64,000 nucleotides of DNA. Origin: Ornithodoros turicata (lineage: Eukaryota; Arthropoda; Arachnida; Ixodida; Argasidae). The translations under genes and the position numbers were made by a program. Shown piece after piece: positions 10,674 through 23,066 of this stretch (the stretch's first letter is position 1; the number at the start of each line of letters is the position of its first letter). The DNA lies in the NCBI RefSeq assembly GCF_037126465.1, contig NC_088203.1:97774668-97838667 (forward strand). Direction: 5' to 3'. Below the pieces are notes generated by a model that made no database searches, was not told the origin of the DNA, and saw only the letters and a program-made list of their open reading frames with translations.

Positions 10674-12079
10674 TTTTTTCATGCTCCGCTTCAAAAGGGA
10701 TCCACTTATATAGATGATCTCTCTCTCGTAGAACTGAAAACAACTCCCAGAAATGGCTCGCAGCATCGTCCGGTGCTTACGTGAGCTAATATTTCAGTTT
10801 ACGCTCCACATAAGCAAGAAGAGAGCATACACAGAAAAAAAGGGAGCATATTTTCCAATCTGCGTTTACTAGCATTCAGGCATTGCGAATTTGTCGGCAT
10901 TGAAACTAACTATAACATGGGTTAATTACTAGACTCGCTGCATAGCGCACGCGCAGACGTTAAGTCTAACGAAGCACCTGCGCTAACTAAAGCATTTAAT
11001 CCCGTCATTAAAGTTCACAACTGATATCTCCGTATTTTTCTTTTGACTTTTAATTTAGTCTAATCTGTCTAGGACTAATCGAAATACGTACTTTGTTAAT
11101 CCTTCGCATTCATCTTTTTTTTCTTTTTCAGGGGTGGGAGATGTGACGACAGACATACACACACAAAGAGACGGGGGGAGAGGGGAGATTGTTGTGATGA
11201 AACCCGCGTACAGGTTCACAAAGTACAGATTCTATAAAGCCACGTTCCGGAAAAGGGCACGGCGGAAGGGTTGGACTCATGGTTTGGACTGGTCCTGGAA
11301 CGCCAACGTCATTATTAATATAATTGTGCCCCTCCACGTTATCGTTTTGTCTTGCCTCAGAACCTCGGATGTATTAATGCAGAAGGCGCACGCACTTCCT
11401 CCATATCGATTCCGGTGATCCCCTCCGAGCTGACAGGGCGCCCTGCTGAAGCGTCACGTCACGTTGACTAGTGACCCGTCGCAAGACGGATTGTGTACTA
11501 ATGGTAGCGATCACGTTCAGCTCATACTAATCTAGGACACGTGTACAACTGCTTTCGCTTGTTTTTATAAAGCACTAGAGTTTCTGTGGAGCACAATGTA
11601 TCTAACGAAAAACTGTCTCTTATGTCGCATAATCTACTACATGATTGCCGCCTGAAACCAGACACGTGGTGCAAAATGTAAAAATGTAAAAAAAAAGGAA
11701 GACCAAGAATGGTGCATTGGAGTATAACAAACGGGAAGATTCTTTTGGAGTCAAAGGGAGGAGCTAACTGCTTTGCAGTGTATCTACTGCCTCTCGACCA
11801 TAATCAGCGCCGTTTCTTACAATGCATGCGAGTGACGTTCGTAACTTGATTGATTGATTGATTGATTTTAAACTGAGCGAATGTATGATGCTTTACAGTG
11901 ATGGTCTTGGATCAAATTTCCACGTCAAGGCGCGTCTTGATTTCTTCATTTGAAGAAGAATCACGCAACGTTCGAAATTGATGTTCTGAGGCTGGAACAC
12001 CGAAGACAGGACAAACACTCAAAGCCCTAAGTGCCTAAGAACAATGAACGAAGAAAGAAGCAAGTCACTCAAAAAAGTT
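10674..12079. other. Unassigned sequence; tRNA-SINE body at its right end
   Basis: No gene is supported to about 11880. (TTGA)n lies at 11848-11867. Around 11975-12000, TGATGTTCTGAGGCTGGAAC is the reverse complement of the segment following the tRNA-like heads at 55.5 kb, so the right end is the body of the minus-strand tRNA-derived repeat below. Confidence 0.45.
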
Positions 12080-12152
12080 AGCCAGCTTCAGGACTCGAAC
12101 CTACATCTTCTGGATTACCGGTCCAAGGCTCTACCAATTGAACTAAGCTAAC
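12080..12152 (-). tRNA. tRNA-Thr(GGU)-like sequence, probably a SINE head
   Basis: A 73-nt cloverleaf can be drawn on the minus strand: acceptor GTTAGCT with AGCTGGC, D stem GTTC/GAGC, anticodon stem TTGGA/TCCAG, loop CCGGTAA (anticodon GGT) and T loop TTCGAGT. Position 33 is C instead of the near-invariant U, and the T stem is imperfect. Four related copies occur in the window with shared flanks, so this is more likely a tRNA-derived repeat than a working tRNA gene. Confidence 0.6.
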
Positions 12153-12271
12153 ACGCCATCCCACTGACTACCAAGCGTGCATAACGCTCGCTTGGAAGTC
12201 ACTAGGGAGGCGTGTTAGGAAGGGACGAAGGGCTGAAGGGACGAAGAAAGAAGGAAGTCACTCAAAAGGTT

Positions 12272-12344
12272 AGCCAGCTGCAGGACTCGAACCCACACCT
12301 TCTGGATTACCCATCCAGGGCCCTACTAATTGAGCTGAGTGAGT
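12272..12344 (-). pseudogene. Degenerate tRNA-Thr-like repeat head
   Basis: The 3' half (anticodon stem CTGGA/TCCAG with GGT, T loop TTCGAGT, AGCTGGC) is preserved, while the 5' acceptor strand is replaced by CACTCACT-like sequence and cannot pair. It belongs to the same family as 12080 and 12399. Confidence 0.6.
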
Positions 12345-12398
12345 GGATATGGTTCGTCCTATCACATAACGCAACCTTAGAAGTCACTGGGGAGGCGT

Positions 12399-12471
12399 GT
12401 TAGCTTAGCTCAAGTGGTAGAGCCCTGGACCGGTAATCCAGAAGATGTGGGTTCGAGTCCTGCAGCTGGTT
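12399..12471 (+). tRNA. tRNA-Thr(GGU)-like sequence, probably a SINE head
   Basis: This is the best-paired member: acceptor GTTAGCT/AGCTGGT, D stem GCTC/GAGC, anticodon stem CTGGA/TCCAG with loop CCGGTAA, T stem GTGGG/CCTGC with TTCGAGT. Internal A box and B box (GGTTCGAGTCC) promoters are intact. C33 in the anticodon loop and the repeat context argue against a functional tRNA. Confidence 0.6.
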
Positions 12472-15400
12472 AACCTTTTGAGTGACTTCCGTTCGAAATG
12501 TAAGTTCGAACGTTTCAACGTTCGAAATATACCGCAGAAAAATGGTGAGAGGCGCTTCGATAACATAGCGAAGCCCTCAATTAAGTGTGCGCAGAAGGGA
12601 GCTCTATTGCACACGATGAGCAGATCCCTCTTAACGCGAACTTTTCTGCAATGTAACAGCACTTACGAGTTCGCAGAATGGTTCAGAAAAAACTGCGTCA
12701 CGGAGTGATTTGTTTCTTTCGGGCAACGCATATCAGTAGACTCTAGTTGGATGCGCACCTTTCAGTCATGTACAGTCATGTATACATTCTGCCTTGAGAG
12801 TTCCTCTTACTAAGAGACGTTTCTATTACACACACAGGGTGAACACGGAATTCATTGAACTTCTCTTTACTCTCTTGATTTCAGCGGACAGAAACAACCG
12901 TATAATTTACTCTTTGCCTTTCGTTCATAACTTTTTCTTCTCTCAGTAAACAAAATGAAGGAGAAATCGAATTCAGATAAATAACTGAAGAAAATGAAAC
13001 ATATCGAGGCACTCAGCTCATTACAACGGGGACAATGGAAAACGGCAACAGCACGTTAACAAACGAGAAGGCGCAAAAGAACAACCAGAAATTAGCATGT
13101 GATGCTCTCATTGTAACACGAAGATTGCTTTTACATTCCTCAGGCGCACGTGTACGTAGGGCACAATAGTGTGAACCATTACAAAAGTAATTCTTGCGTG
13201 CTCTGAAGAACTGCCACTGAAGAACTAAGCTGGCGGGGGGGGGGGGGGCACAATACGACGTAATCTGAGCTGTGCGGATTGACAAAGGGCATCACAATTT
13301 CGATATTACGGAGCCCTCCACCTTAACAATGGGGGGATGGGGAATATGTTCAATGCAAACAATATAAACAATGGGATGTCTAATGGGATAAAAGTAATCA
13401 GTAGGCAAAGTATCGATTGCTTTCAGATTACTTTTATGCTCAAAGGCGGAACGTAGAAATATAATTTTGTTCTCGTCGTCGTCCGCCATGTTTGAGAAGT
13501 TTCGCAATTCCTAGGTTTCGAAAGAAATTGGTCAGGCCGCAGGTATACCGTAAATTTTACCGTTGTCTCCCTATAGGAGAACTAGGTTTACGGCTGCAAT
13601 TCAAGCCCTGCAATTCGTTCAGACTGTCGTAAAACTCAATTACGCTTCGACGGCAGATAACGGTTGCGTAAAAAGCATTCATTTACGACAGATGAGTCTC
13701 CTGCTCCGCTAATATATTTTATGTGCAACATATTTCCGACGGAATTTCTAGTTCTCGGAAAAAGACAAACTCGCGACCCAGAAACACCAAATGCAAAAAA
13801 AGGAGTAAATTCCCTCCTTTTGGGGACTAAATACATTGCCACAAAAAATAGTCCCTTTTAGTAAATGAATGCCACAGAGTGGAGACCGCATTTCACGCTC
13901 TGTTCTAACACTCGCAGGTACATGATTCGTGTAGTATGCATGAAAATACTTTGAATCAAACCGTCAACCGTGATATATCGAGTGATACAACATCTTGCGA
14001 CATCCATATGGTACAATTTGAGAAGAAAGAACCGCTAAATGTTTCTTACTCTGTGCGGGGGGAGAATTGCTAAGTTGGCAGAGTTATACAGCCGTAGGTC
14101 ATCCAATTCACAAAGAGCACATATTTATGTAGACTGTTGCATTCGGACGACCACTTGCGATGTTCAGTGGCTATTTGCAGTCCTGGGGAGTAAACTCCGG
14201 GGATAAGGGACTAAAATGGGGAGTAATTGGGGGGGGTAGTCTAAGGGAATAGAAGCTGCAATTACTCCCCATTTCACTCCTTTTTTTCTTAGAGTGTATT
14301 TGTCATGAGCTGGACATGCGATTTATCGACAGGGTCCCCCGATGAAGACTCTATGCTCTACCTTGCCTTTCTAGGCCGTTAAGTTTACTTAAAGCACACT
14401 AAAAACATGAAACTGGGCTAGTTGGCAACAATTCATGTTGGGGAGGCGCGACGAAGACAAAAACAAGGGAAAGACGTGAACGAAACAGAGCGCCTCTGCT
14501 TGTTTACAACAAGCAGGTTTTCGAAATGGTCGCTGCAGCTGATCGTGCAGTTCAGTAGCAAAGTGCGGGTGAGTAGTGGGGGAACTCCATAAAATATTCT
14601 CTTCGTAGCCGGTGTACAGCCCACTGTAACATCTTCCATTTTTGCTTGTCTGCCGACGTGATTATTGTTGCGAACCAATTATCTTTTTGGAACTTGTCTC
14701 GTTCATTGTTACGCAGCCCATTATACAGAGTTGCCTATTTATACGTTTCAGCTATATTAACAGACGAAACTGACAATGAAACATTTCATCAGTTCGTGAT
14801 TATCCTCATCGCGTTGCGGCATTTACACGGTTTTGCGCAATTTTGGTAGTCGAGGAAAATGATGCAGGAGATATTGATGTTCTCTAATAAAAGCGATGCT
14901 TTCAGCATCACATTCTCTCGCGGAATGTCGCCGAAGCTGAATGTCGCCGAAGCTTCCTATTTCATTCGAATAAACCCTGTCACGATCCGAGAGCCAAGAG
15001 ACAGTGCTGGTACGCTGTCGGCGGCTGTGCTACGTGATTGGAGGCTCAGGCAACATGAATGAAGAGTCTCGTGATGGACGGTCTTCTGAGGCAGGTGGTC
15101 AACCATCATTGTGAATACTAGCTACGATGCCCCTTGAGGACGTGTGCACCACCTGGACGCACCCTCCGTCACTGGACACCGCCTATGTAACCACGCCTTC
15201 TCCAGGCTGTTGCCCGCTTACATCATTGCACCATCATATCGTATTCTGCTTCATATTTTTTTCGAAAGCTCCACTCACTCAACTTCACCAGTATTAAACC
15301 TCTTTGCCATCGTTCCAGAGACGCGGTTCCTGATCGTGTCACGCCAGTACGGCTCGCGTCAAAGTTATCTTGAACACCGCTTCAGCTTGCGAAATTTGAA

Positions 15401-15713
15401 GACAGCCACCCTGGGCAGCGCCTAGCAGAGAACAACGCCTCCATAACGACGGTCGCCCCTTCTAACCGTAAATAGATGACCCAAGCACCATCCACCGTTA
15501 TTTCTGCTGAGCGCCACCATGGTCCACAGGACGGAATGACGTTGAAGTTAACCCTGATGCGAGCTGTACCTCATCTCACCCTTCAGTGACAGTTCGCCTT
15601 GACCGAGCACGATTCCTATTAACACATCCCCCCCCCCCCATACCGAGACCGACCCTTTCACGTGGCAACTGATGCCGACTGCCGCTGTGCCGCATCAGTA
15701 GAAGACAGGAACA
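12472..15713. other. Unassigned sequence
   Basis: No gene is supported. Visible: a G run at 13234-13247, inverted arms AAATGGGGAGTAATTG and CAATTACTCCCCATTT near 14213-14278, closely followed by TTAGAGTGTA near 14290 (the end-motif of the CACTCT MITE family), and a C run at 15630-15638. Open frames of 60-110 codons show no recognisable motif. Confidence 0.4.
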
Positions 15714-15715
15714 TA

Positions 15716-16609
15716 CAGGGTGTCCCAGCTAAGTGTATACAGATTTTTTAAAAATATATATAACACTTTTTTTCAAGATGAAATCAATTGCAATATAGCA
15801 TATGCTGAAGGGCACTCCCTAGGGGGGCATTAGCAAAGTCCAAAGGCAATGTCTTAATTAACTTTCATTAATTAACTTGTTAATTATAAAAGCTACAAAG
15901 CCGTCCCAATGAGAACATCTGTTCCTTTCGGTCGCCTGATATCGTAGCCGGTTTCAGAATAAAAATCCATTCCATAGATCGCCCGCAAAAAATTAGTGAA
16001 GGAACGCCATTTTTTCTTTTTGTTCATTGCGCATCTTCGCAGACGCGTATTTCTTTCATCACCAACGTGAGAGGGGGAAGGGGCACTGTGCCGCCTCATG
16101 CGTCGAAGATGAGCTTTAACTTGCGGAATGAAAACAAAAACAAATGTGTCGGGTGACTCTATCGGAACTGGCCTTATCTTGGGTTGCATGTTCTGTTTCC
16201 TTTTAATCTTTTTTCCAGGACGCGAGAGGCGATAGTGGGCTCTTTCTCCCTCTCACATTGAAGATGAAGGAAAGACGCGTCTTCTAAGAAGCGCAATGAA
16301 CAAAATAAGGAAAAAAATGGCGTTCCTTCACGAATTTTTTGCGAGCGATCTATCGAACAGATTTTTGTTCTGGAAACGGCTACGATATCAGATGACCGAA
16401 AGGAACAGATGTTCTCATTGGGACAACTTTGTAGCTTTTATAATTAACAAGTTAATTAATGAAAGTTAATTAAGACATTGCTTTTGGACTTTGCTAATGC
16501 CCTCCTAGGGAGTGCCCTTCAGCATATGCTATATTGCAATTGATTTCATCTTGGAAAAAATGTTATATATATTTTAAAAAATCTGTATACACTTAGCTGG
16601 GACACCCTG
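15716..16609. mobile_element. Foldback (long-TIR) element, CAGGGTGTCCCAGCT family
   Basis: The ends CAGGGTGTCCCAGCTAAGTG and its inverse are flanked by TA on both sides (15714-15715, 16610-16611). The inverted arms run about 300 bp each with only scattered differences, leaving a centre of roughly 280 bp. No transposase is encoded. TA duplication and the CAGGGTG end suggest mobilisation by a Tc1/mariner-type transposase (inference). Confidence 0.88.
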
Positions 16610-16749
16610 TATACCCCAAGGTAATATACGTAGAGACTTATTTCTAGATTATATATTAAGTCACTCAGCGCATTCTCTTTGTTCCACGGTAGGTACAACC
16701 TATAGAAAGATAGAACCAGTGTCTGCAGAAACCGTTATTGGTCGTCTCA

Positions 16750-16997
16750 CACTCTAAAAACTGAACTTCACCGCATAGTACGCTCTGCGCCAACCATTGC
16801 CACGAATGATAGGGTTATCATTTCTGATTCGAAGAGAGAGGGAGGCGTACGCCTTTTTGTGTCAATTTGGATATATGATAACTGACATAAAAAGGCGGGC
16901 GCCTCCCTCTCTCCTCGAATCAGAAGCGATAACCCTATCATTCGTGGCAATGGTTGGCGCAGAGCGTGCTATGCGGTGAAGTTCAGTTTTTAGAGTG
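16750..16997. mobile_element. Palindromic MITE, CACTCT family, copy 1
   Basis: Almost the whole 248 bp is an inverted repeat: CACTCTAAAAACTGAACTTC at the left and its inverse at the right, meeting around a short AT-rich centre near 16870. The inner arms hold GGGAGGCGTACGCC and AAGGCGGGCGCCTCCC. A second member is 24116-24365. Flanking dinucleotides are CA on both sides rather than TA. Confidence 0.85.
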
Positions 16998-17239
16998 CAG
17001 GCTACTGTTCAAAGCGTCACATTTTTCTTGCAACACCGAAACCACTAAACGTCACGCCGCTTTTCATTACACCTCGCCAAGAACTTATTCTTACTCGACG
17101 CCACGTTGCTTACGCAATGTTTTCTCTCTTTTTTTCTGCATGTCCAGTGCGTGTACACGTCGCTTTCTATGAAGCGTTGAATCAAATATGTGAAGCCACA
17201 AGGTTTCGGATCCTGGCACTAGTTGTGCCGCATTGGTAT

Positions 17240-17325
17240 TTTTCCTGGCTTTTCCTCAGACGACTGTAAGGGAAATGTCGGCACAGTTCCCCCTGAAGCC
17301 AGCCCAGGACGCACGTGCCGCCACG
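17240..17325 (+). repeat. SINE body fragment (Gly/Glu-type-headed SINE family)
   Basis: TTTCCTCAGACGACT, AATGTCGGCACAGTTCCCC and CCCAGGACGCA match the body of the complete SINE at 63049-63334. The tRNA-like head and the tail are absent. Confidence 0.65.
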
Positions 17326-17579
17326 AGCAATATGCCGACGTACCGGCCGGCGTATAGTTCGAAAATAGGCTAGCACGCAAGTAGCCAAGCCAAGCCGAAC
17401 CGAACCGGAACAAACCAAGCGACCAACCACACGAGCAGTTCATCATTCTCCTTCTGCTTACGTTAACTGGAGCAGCCTGTCTCTGTATTTGGCGAGACCC
17501 ACATCCCCATATCTTCAATCAATCAATCATCTTCAGTAACGCTCCTCTATGTTCACCCTCTGTTGGCGAATCCAGTATG

Positions 17580-17779
17580 GCCATCTCCCGTGGCATAGTG
17601 GTTAGGGTGGCAGCTTTCCACGCCGAGACTGGGAGGTGAAGAGGGGTTCGAATCCCTTAACCCCTCTGTTCCCCACTCCTTCCTGCTGTCCTCTCTCCGT
17701 CTGTTTACATCTGTACGTCGCTCATAGTCACAGTTGCTTCGCGGCGCTAACATACACATAACAACAACAACAAAAAAAA
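17580..17779 (+). mobile_element. SINE with tRNA-like head, internally deleted
   Basis: Head CCCGTGGCATAGTGGTTAGG (A box) and GGGTTCGAATCCC (B box) is followed by the 3' body (CTCTCCGTCTGT, CACAGTTGCTTCGCGGCGCT) and a (CAA)n/A tail. The middle of the standard body is missing. Flanks GAATCCAGTATG (17568-17579) and GAATTCAGTATG (17780-17791) are a target duplication with one difference. Confidence 0.85.
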
Positions 17780-17879
17780 GAATTCAGTATGAACACTTTC
17801 GAACCCTCTTTACGCATGGTCATCATTGGTTCATATTCTCTCATAGTTTTCTCAAGATTCATAGTTTCTGCGTACAATA

Positions 17880-18246
17880 GACAAGTATCGGTATCTGAAT
17901 TAAGATGTAAAGCGGGACCAGCTACTTTAGAAAAACGTTGGAAGACAGACAGGTTTAAAGTGTTTTGTAAAATTTATAATGGTCAGTTGGGTATTAATGC
18001 AGAATATTACACGACACCTAAACTACAGGAAATACCATTGAGTTCAGTCCATCAGTGCACGTTAGAGCGCTTCCAGAGTAGAATTAATGTTTTTAAATTT
18101 TCACTTCTTTTTTTCGTGATAACACTGCAGGAATGGAACGGCCTGGCTGCTTATTTTTTTGTTAATGAACATGACGTTCTTTCTTTTTCGAAAGCGCTAG
18201 ATCACGTGATGTCAACCTGTGATTACTTTAATTGTATATATACGTA
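17880..18246 (+). pseudogene. LINE RT C-terminal fragment (CR1/RTE-like)
   Basis: About 120 codons resemble the end of an arthropod LINE polyprotein: LEKRWKTDRFKVFCKIYNGQ (usual form LE-x-RR-x-x-x-R-x-x-x-x-x-KI-x-x-G), QSRINVFKFSLLFF and TLQEWNGLAAYFF, then the stop and a short 3' UTR. The RT core is absent and the N-terminal part of the open frame (from 17789) is flanking sequence. The clade is uncertain. Confidence 0.6.
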
Positions 18247-19637
18247 AAAATATATCCTGGTACGGCCCGATGGCGCTCACAGTTGAAATACATTTCATCT
18301 CCCCCTAAAAAGAGAGAGAAAACAAGCGTTGCTTATATCCACCACGACTCTTATCCCACGGGCTTGTAAATGTACATTTGCTCTTTTCCAAAGTCCACTT
18401 TCCGTCATTCACCCTAGCGGCAATATTTGCGATATCTTCCTGTCCGTTTTATTGGAGCGACTACTGCAATCCAAAGAGAATTCGTGTGCTTGTTACCAGG
18501 GTACTATTTCCCTGGCACGTGTGCTGACATCTCACATCCTAGTCCCTTCCTCCTCGCCCCTCTATTTCTCCACTTTACGATCCCCAAAGAGGTTGACACT
18601 GCAAACGTTGACGCTTATCAGATCGCGGTAACATTCCTGGGGATGCTAGGAACTGTTTGCGTAGAACGTTGTAAAGAGCCGTGGGCGACCTTCTAAGGCC
18701 TTGACTCTTGATGCAGCATTCAGTATTAGAATAAGAAAAGGACATTGAAAGTATTGGAGAGAGAGAGCAGAAGAACGGGTTCTTGTTTAGTCTTGTTGAC
18801 TTCGGGAGGCCATTGAGTTGATAGAAGCCGGATCCATTAACCATAATGGCTTCTTCCGGAGCACTCCTGATGATGAAGCCAGTAGTATTACCGTTGGCTC
18901 CGCGACGGAAGTGACATTTCCCTGTACTAAACTTGGGATGCACTTTATTGTATTTGATCATGCACCAAACTGAACGAGTTCACATCAGGAAACATTAGCC
19001 TCTAGCTGCTCACAGTTCGAGGGTCTTTTCTTAGGGTCGATTCACCCCATGCACCTTTCACAGCAACTACGTTCCAGCAATTGTTGCAGAGAGTAGGCTC
19101 CGTTCACGCTGTGAGCAACTCGTCGCGTCGTAGTGGCGAACGAACTCTTGAGATGGCACGAGAAAATGACGTTCACACAGGGGTTTTTCCTACGTGATTT
19201 TCTGCAACCCGCCCCAACAATTTCTGAGACGGCACAATACAGCTCGGGTCGGCAACACGTATCCGCAGATATACCTCCCTCCCTTGAAAGCTCGGTACTT
19301 CCCCCCCCCCCCCCCACCGTGATGCATATAGCTGTTGTTGTACTCTCTTGACAGCCTTCAACAACAGCATTGCCTCTAAACAACTATTTAGACAGTATGT
19401 ATCTCTAATAATTGTGATATGTAAGTGCCGGTAAACATAACCGCAGTTGCTATATCTCCTCCGATTTCCTCCATGTTCAACAGCTGAATGACCGACTAGA
19501 AAGTCGAGTTATTCTTCACGACCAGCCCTGGGTAGCATTTGGCAATGAATTTGAAGCTTAATATACAAAGACATGCTCGCAAAATTGACACTTTTTGAAA
19601 CTTTCAAAGTGAGCAAATAAAAGCTAGAAGCTAGAAG
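18247..19637. other. Unassigned sequence
   Basis: The first 80 bp may be LINE 3' UTR. The remainder has no recognisable gene. A long C run lies at 19302-19316. Open frames of 90-130 codons at 18427-18696 and 18575-18961 overlap on opposite strands and carry no motif I recognise. Confidence 0.35.
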
Positions 19638-19814
19638 AGACTTTCCAGACGAATGTCTGCGCAGTTTCCCCTGAAGTCGGCCCAGGACGCGTACTAACCC
19701 CCTAATATCCCCAACTCCATCCTTCTGTCCTCTCTCCATCTGTCTACATCTGTACGCCGCTCATAGCCACAGTTGCTTCGCGGCGCTAACACACAATCAA
19801 AAAAAGAAAGAAAA
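19638..19814 (+). repeat. SINE 3' portion
   Basis: GACTTTCCAGACGAATGTC, CCCAGGACGC, CTCTCCATCTGTCTACATC and CACAGTTGCTTCGCGGCGCT in order, ending with an A-rich tail (AATCAAAAAAAG). The tRNA-like head is missing, so the copy is 5' truncated. Confidence 0.75.
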
Positions 19815-22413
19815 AGCTAGAAGACATGTGTGTATTCTACGAGACACAAACCATGTATTCGTACCTTTAGATAAATTTATGACACCAACAAGCTGGTATG
19901 GCTTTGAGTTCTCTCACTGTAACTCACTCAAACTCGCACACTGCATGCAGCCAAAGAGCTTCGGCTCCTTTTTTCGTTACTTTTACATGGAACGTCTCTG
20001 CGGTCAACGACCTCAGCTGCCAGAATAAATCCCGGACTCATTTCCTTTGTCCTACACACTGTCGAGCAGACCAAATTCCTATCAGAATGTCAACACGTGC
20101 AGGGCACATTTTCGTAATCATCCGCGAATATTGCAGTAAAGGAAATTTTGATTGGGAAGCACATCGGCGTACCTAGCGATTATTGTCCTCTCCGGCGACT
20201 AACTATTCGAACGTAAATCTTGCCAGACAATGTATCTCCCGTATTCTATCTGTCTTTGTTGAGTTGCTTCAGCATATTTTATATAGAATACTAAGCTTCG
20301 TCGGATGCATTGCTTAATCTTCAAAAAGTCATATCCTTTGGGAATAGTGGTCGTTGTGAGTCTGAATGACTAGAATTTGGGCGAAAAAAATTCGAAGAAG
20401 GGTGAGATTACCCCAAAATATAGGGAGACTACACAGCTTGCATGATGAGAAAAAGCTGCCATGCAGTTCCGTGCTCAAATCTATCTAGAGCCCGTTTTAT
20501 TGCCCAACCTAGCACCCGCAAGCCCCAGTCCAGCACGAGGGGCGGCTGCCCCTGGAACGGCTCTGGGAGGTGTAGACAGAGAGGAACGACCTGAGGGAAC
20601 CGAGCGCACGCGAAGGTTTAATTTTACATTTAACCCTATTGGTAGCGTATTTGGTTATGCTGACTCATCTGGGCGTGTTGGCCTCTATATAAGAGACATA
20701 TGATACCTCCCGATAAATGTTATCGTAAAGCAGCAACATACCATTTACGGCTTCATTTATTTCGAGTCCTGCCCACATACGCATGTCCCACATGACGGCA
20801 TCCTAAAATTCGGGAGCCAGGTGATGCGTGATCCAGCAGTATGACGCCCACTCATTTTGTGGCCACGTCTGAAATTGGCCTTCTCTTTTTGCAGCCGGAA
20901 CTTCCACAGCCCCAATTACTTCCACGACAGCGAACTCTTTATTTTTTTTCTTTTCATTTATTTTTATTTTTTTCTGCAACCCTCTCTAGAGAATATTGTA
21001 GCGACGGGTGAAGTAAGCACTTGGGCAGGACCTCCAATTATGTGATTTGTCGTCGCAAGCACTATACTTAGGAAAACTTCCGCGGAAGACAGCAAGATTC
21101 CGAACGACCCCCAACTATGTCTAGTATTTAATTCGACGGTGTGTCTCATTGATTGAGTGGGCCTACTCCTCTTTTGTCTCCGCACGCTTCTTGATGGCTG
21201 GAATCCTACATGCAGCTCCAATATCTGTTGAGACATCCATTTGAATCATGTTGAGTTGGGTGCTTCATCGCGGTAGAATATCTCTTGTTGCGATAAAACA
21301 TCTCAAGTATCGTCATTACAATGAAGTGTTCCTTTTGCTATTAACGCACGAGACATTAGTGGAAAACAGTGGCGTATCCAGAATCCCTAACGCACGGGCC
21401 GTTACAGAAAATTGGCAGGGTAGGGCAAAAAAGGGGATCCTTCACGATGGCTTACGTAACAAAACATCCTCAAATGTGTATTGTCACTAAACAGACAAAC
21501 TGCCATCGGAGGCACCACAATTTATACCAACGAAAACTCTGTCTTGCCGATTACAATGGGGAGACATGCATTGAAAATAGAGAGAACATTTATATAAGTG
21601 TGATGGACTGGTTGGTGACATTGAGTATGTTTCTCAAAACAGGCTTATTTATTTTTATTTTAAATTTTACAGTACAACTTTAATTTTTGTTTTAGCTGCA
21701 CGGCTGAGAGGATTAAAAGAGCACTCAGGTGACCCAGAAAAAAAATTGTTTTTTTTTTTCGCTGCGGAGTGTTTTGCAACGAATAAAATGAGCTCCTGCG
21801 AAAAAAACCTCTCCAACTACCTGTAGCGGCGCTCGCGTCGTCTTCAAGATGGCGGAGAAAAGAGTGATTGCCGATGAATAAATCAATCTGCTACTATGGC
21901 GGGCTAGAAGGTTACCACACTGTTACCATAACCAAGCTTCAGGCCTCCTTCCTCCAGACACGCTTCAAAAATTGCACAAATAACTTAACTCGGGTGTCAT
22001 ATCTCGCTGTCTTGTCCTTTTCGTTCACGCCGCTCCCGTGATAGCATACTTTTCCCTCTTCCCCTTCCCGACATTGAGTATTCTTCTCCGCAGTATTTTT
22101 GCACTGCGGAATTGAGCAGCGCTGTTGCTGTTCGAGTTCTTTAAGCCGGGAGACTCCAACGCACACGAAGGGAAGTTGCGGCAGTTTCGGGCCAGTGCGA
22201 AACATACCGGTCGTTGGATGTTACTATCATTTACTTTGTGCTTCCGCTGGGGTCCGCTAGGTAGCGAGCAGCCAATTTGAGAGCCGAATAAAGAGAGAGC
22301 GCGAGGCCTCTGTTCCGCCCACCTTTCAAGAATCCGCTCCTCGTGAAGAGAGCACATCCCAGGAGGATAGGACGTCGTGACGTAACATGATCCACTGCAC
22401 GTGATTCGTGACA
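19815..22413. other. Unassigned sequence
   Basis: No gene or element is recognised. T-rich tracts occur near 20940-20975 and 21650-21770. The frame at 20461-20703 is proline/alanine-rich without a domain. Confidence 0.35.
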
Positions 22414-23066
22414 TACAGGGTGTCCCAGAAAACGTGTCATTGAATTATAATAAAAAAAACTACGCCACCTAGAATCATGCGGTCAACAGCATTTGTTCTT
22501 ATTAGGCTCTTGCCACCTCCTAATGTGAATGTCATGTACTCCAAGTTTAATTATGTAAATATTTGCGTACTGAACTCGGAAATTTGCCAAGTAAAGGTCA
22601 CTTTTTTATCCCACCAGTATAAAGAGCGTGCCGAATTCACTGAAATTCATGATAATTCACAGTGATATTCACGAGCTATCCCATCGGAAAAAATAGCCGA
22701 ATATCATGCTTTTCGGAGCACCGGACCGTAGCGTGCGATTACTTTTTGAGCGCAATCGCTCTCAGTGCGACGAAAGGAGGTTCCGAAGCCAGCCCACAGA
22801 GTGATAGTAGAAAAAGTAACAGTTCCTAAAATTGGGAGAGGGAAATCATTATCCCAGCGAAAGTCGGACGTGATGAGCCGTGCCTGTTTTATCTCTTACT
22901 GTGATGTCGGGGAGGGCTGGGTTTCCAACCTCCTTTCGTCGGACTGACAAAGATTGCGCTGAAAAATTCATCGTGCGCTATTCTGTGCGACCTCCGTATA
23001 GAGCTTGATGTTCGGCTATTTTTTCCGATGAGATAGCTCCTGAATATCACTGTGAATTATCATTAA

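Noticed and set aside
12399..12471. Functional tRNA-Thr gene
   Set aside because: C33, repeated copies with common flanks and drifting anticodons point to a tRNA-derived repeat. Listed as tRNA-like only.
20461..20703. Host protein frame with proline/alanine-rich N-terminus
   Set aside because: No domain, no splice context and composition explainable by chance; not supported as a gene.
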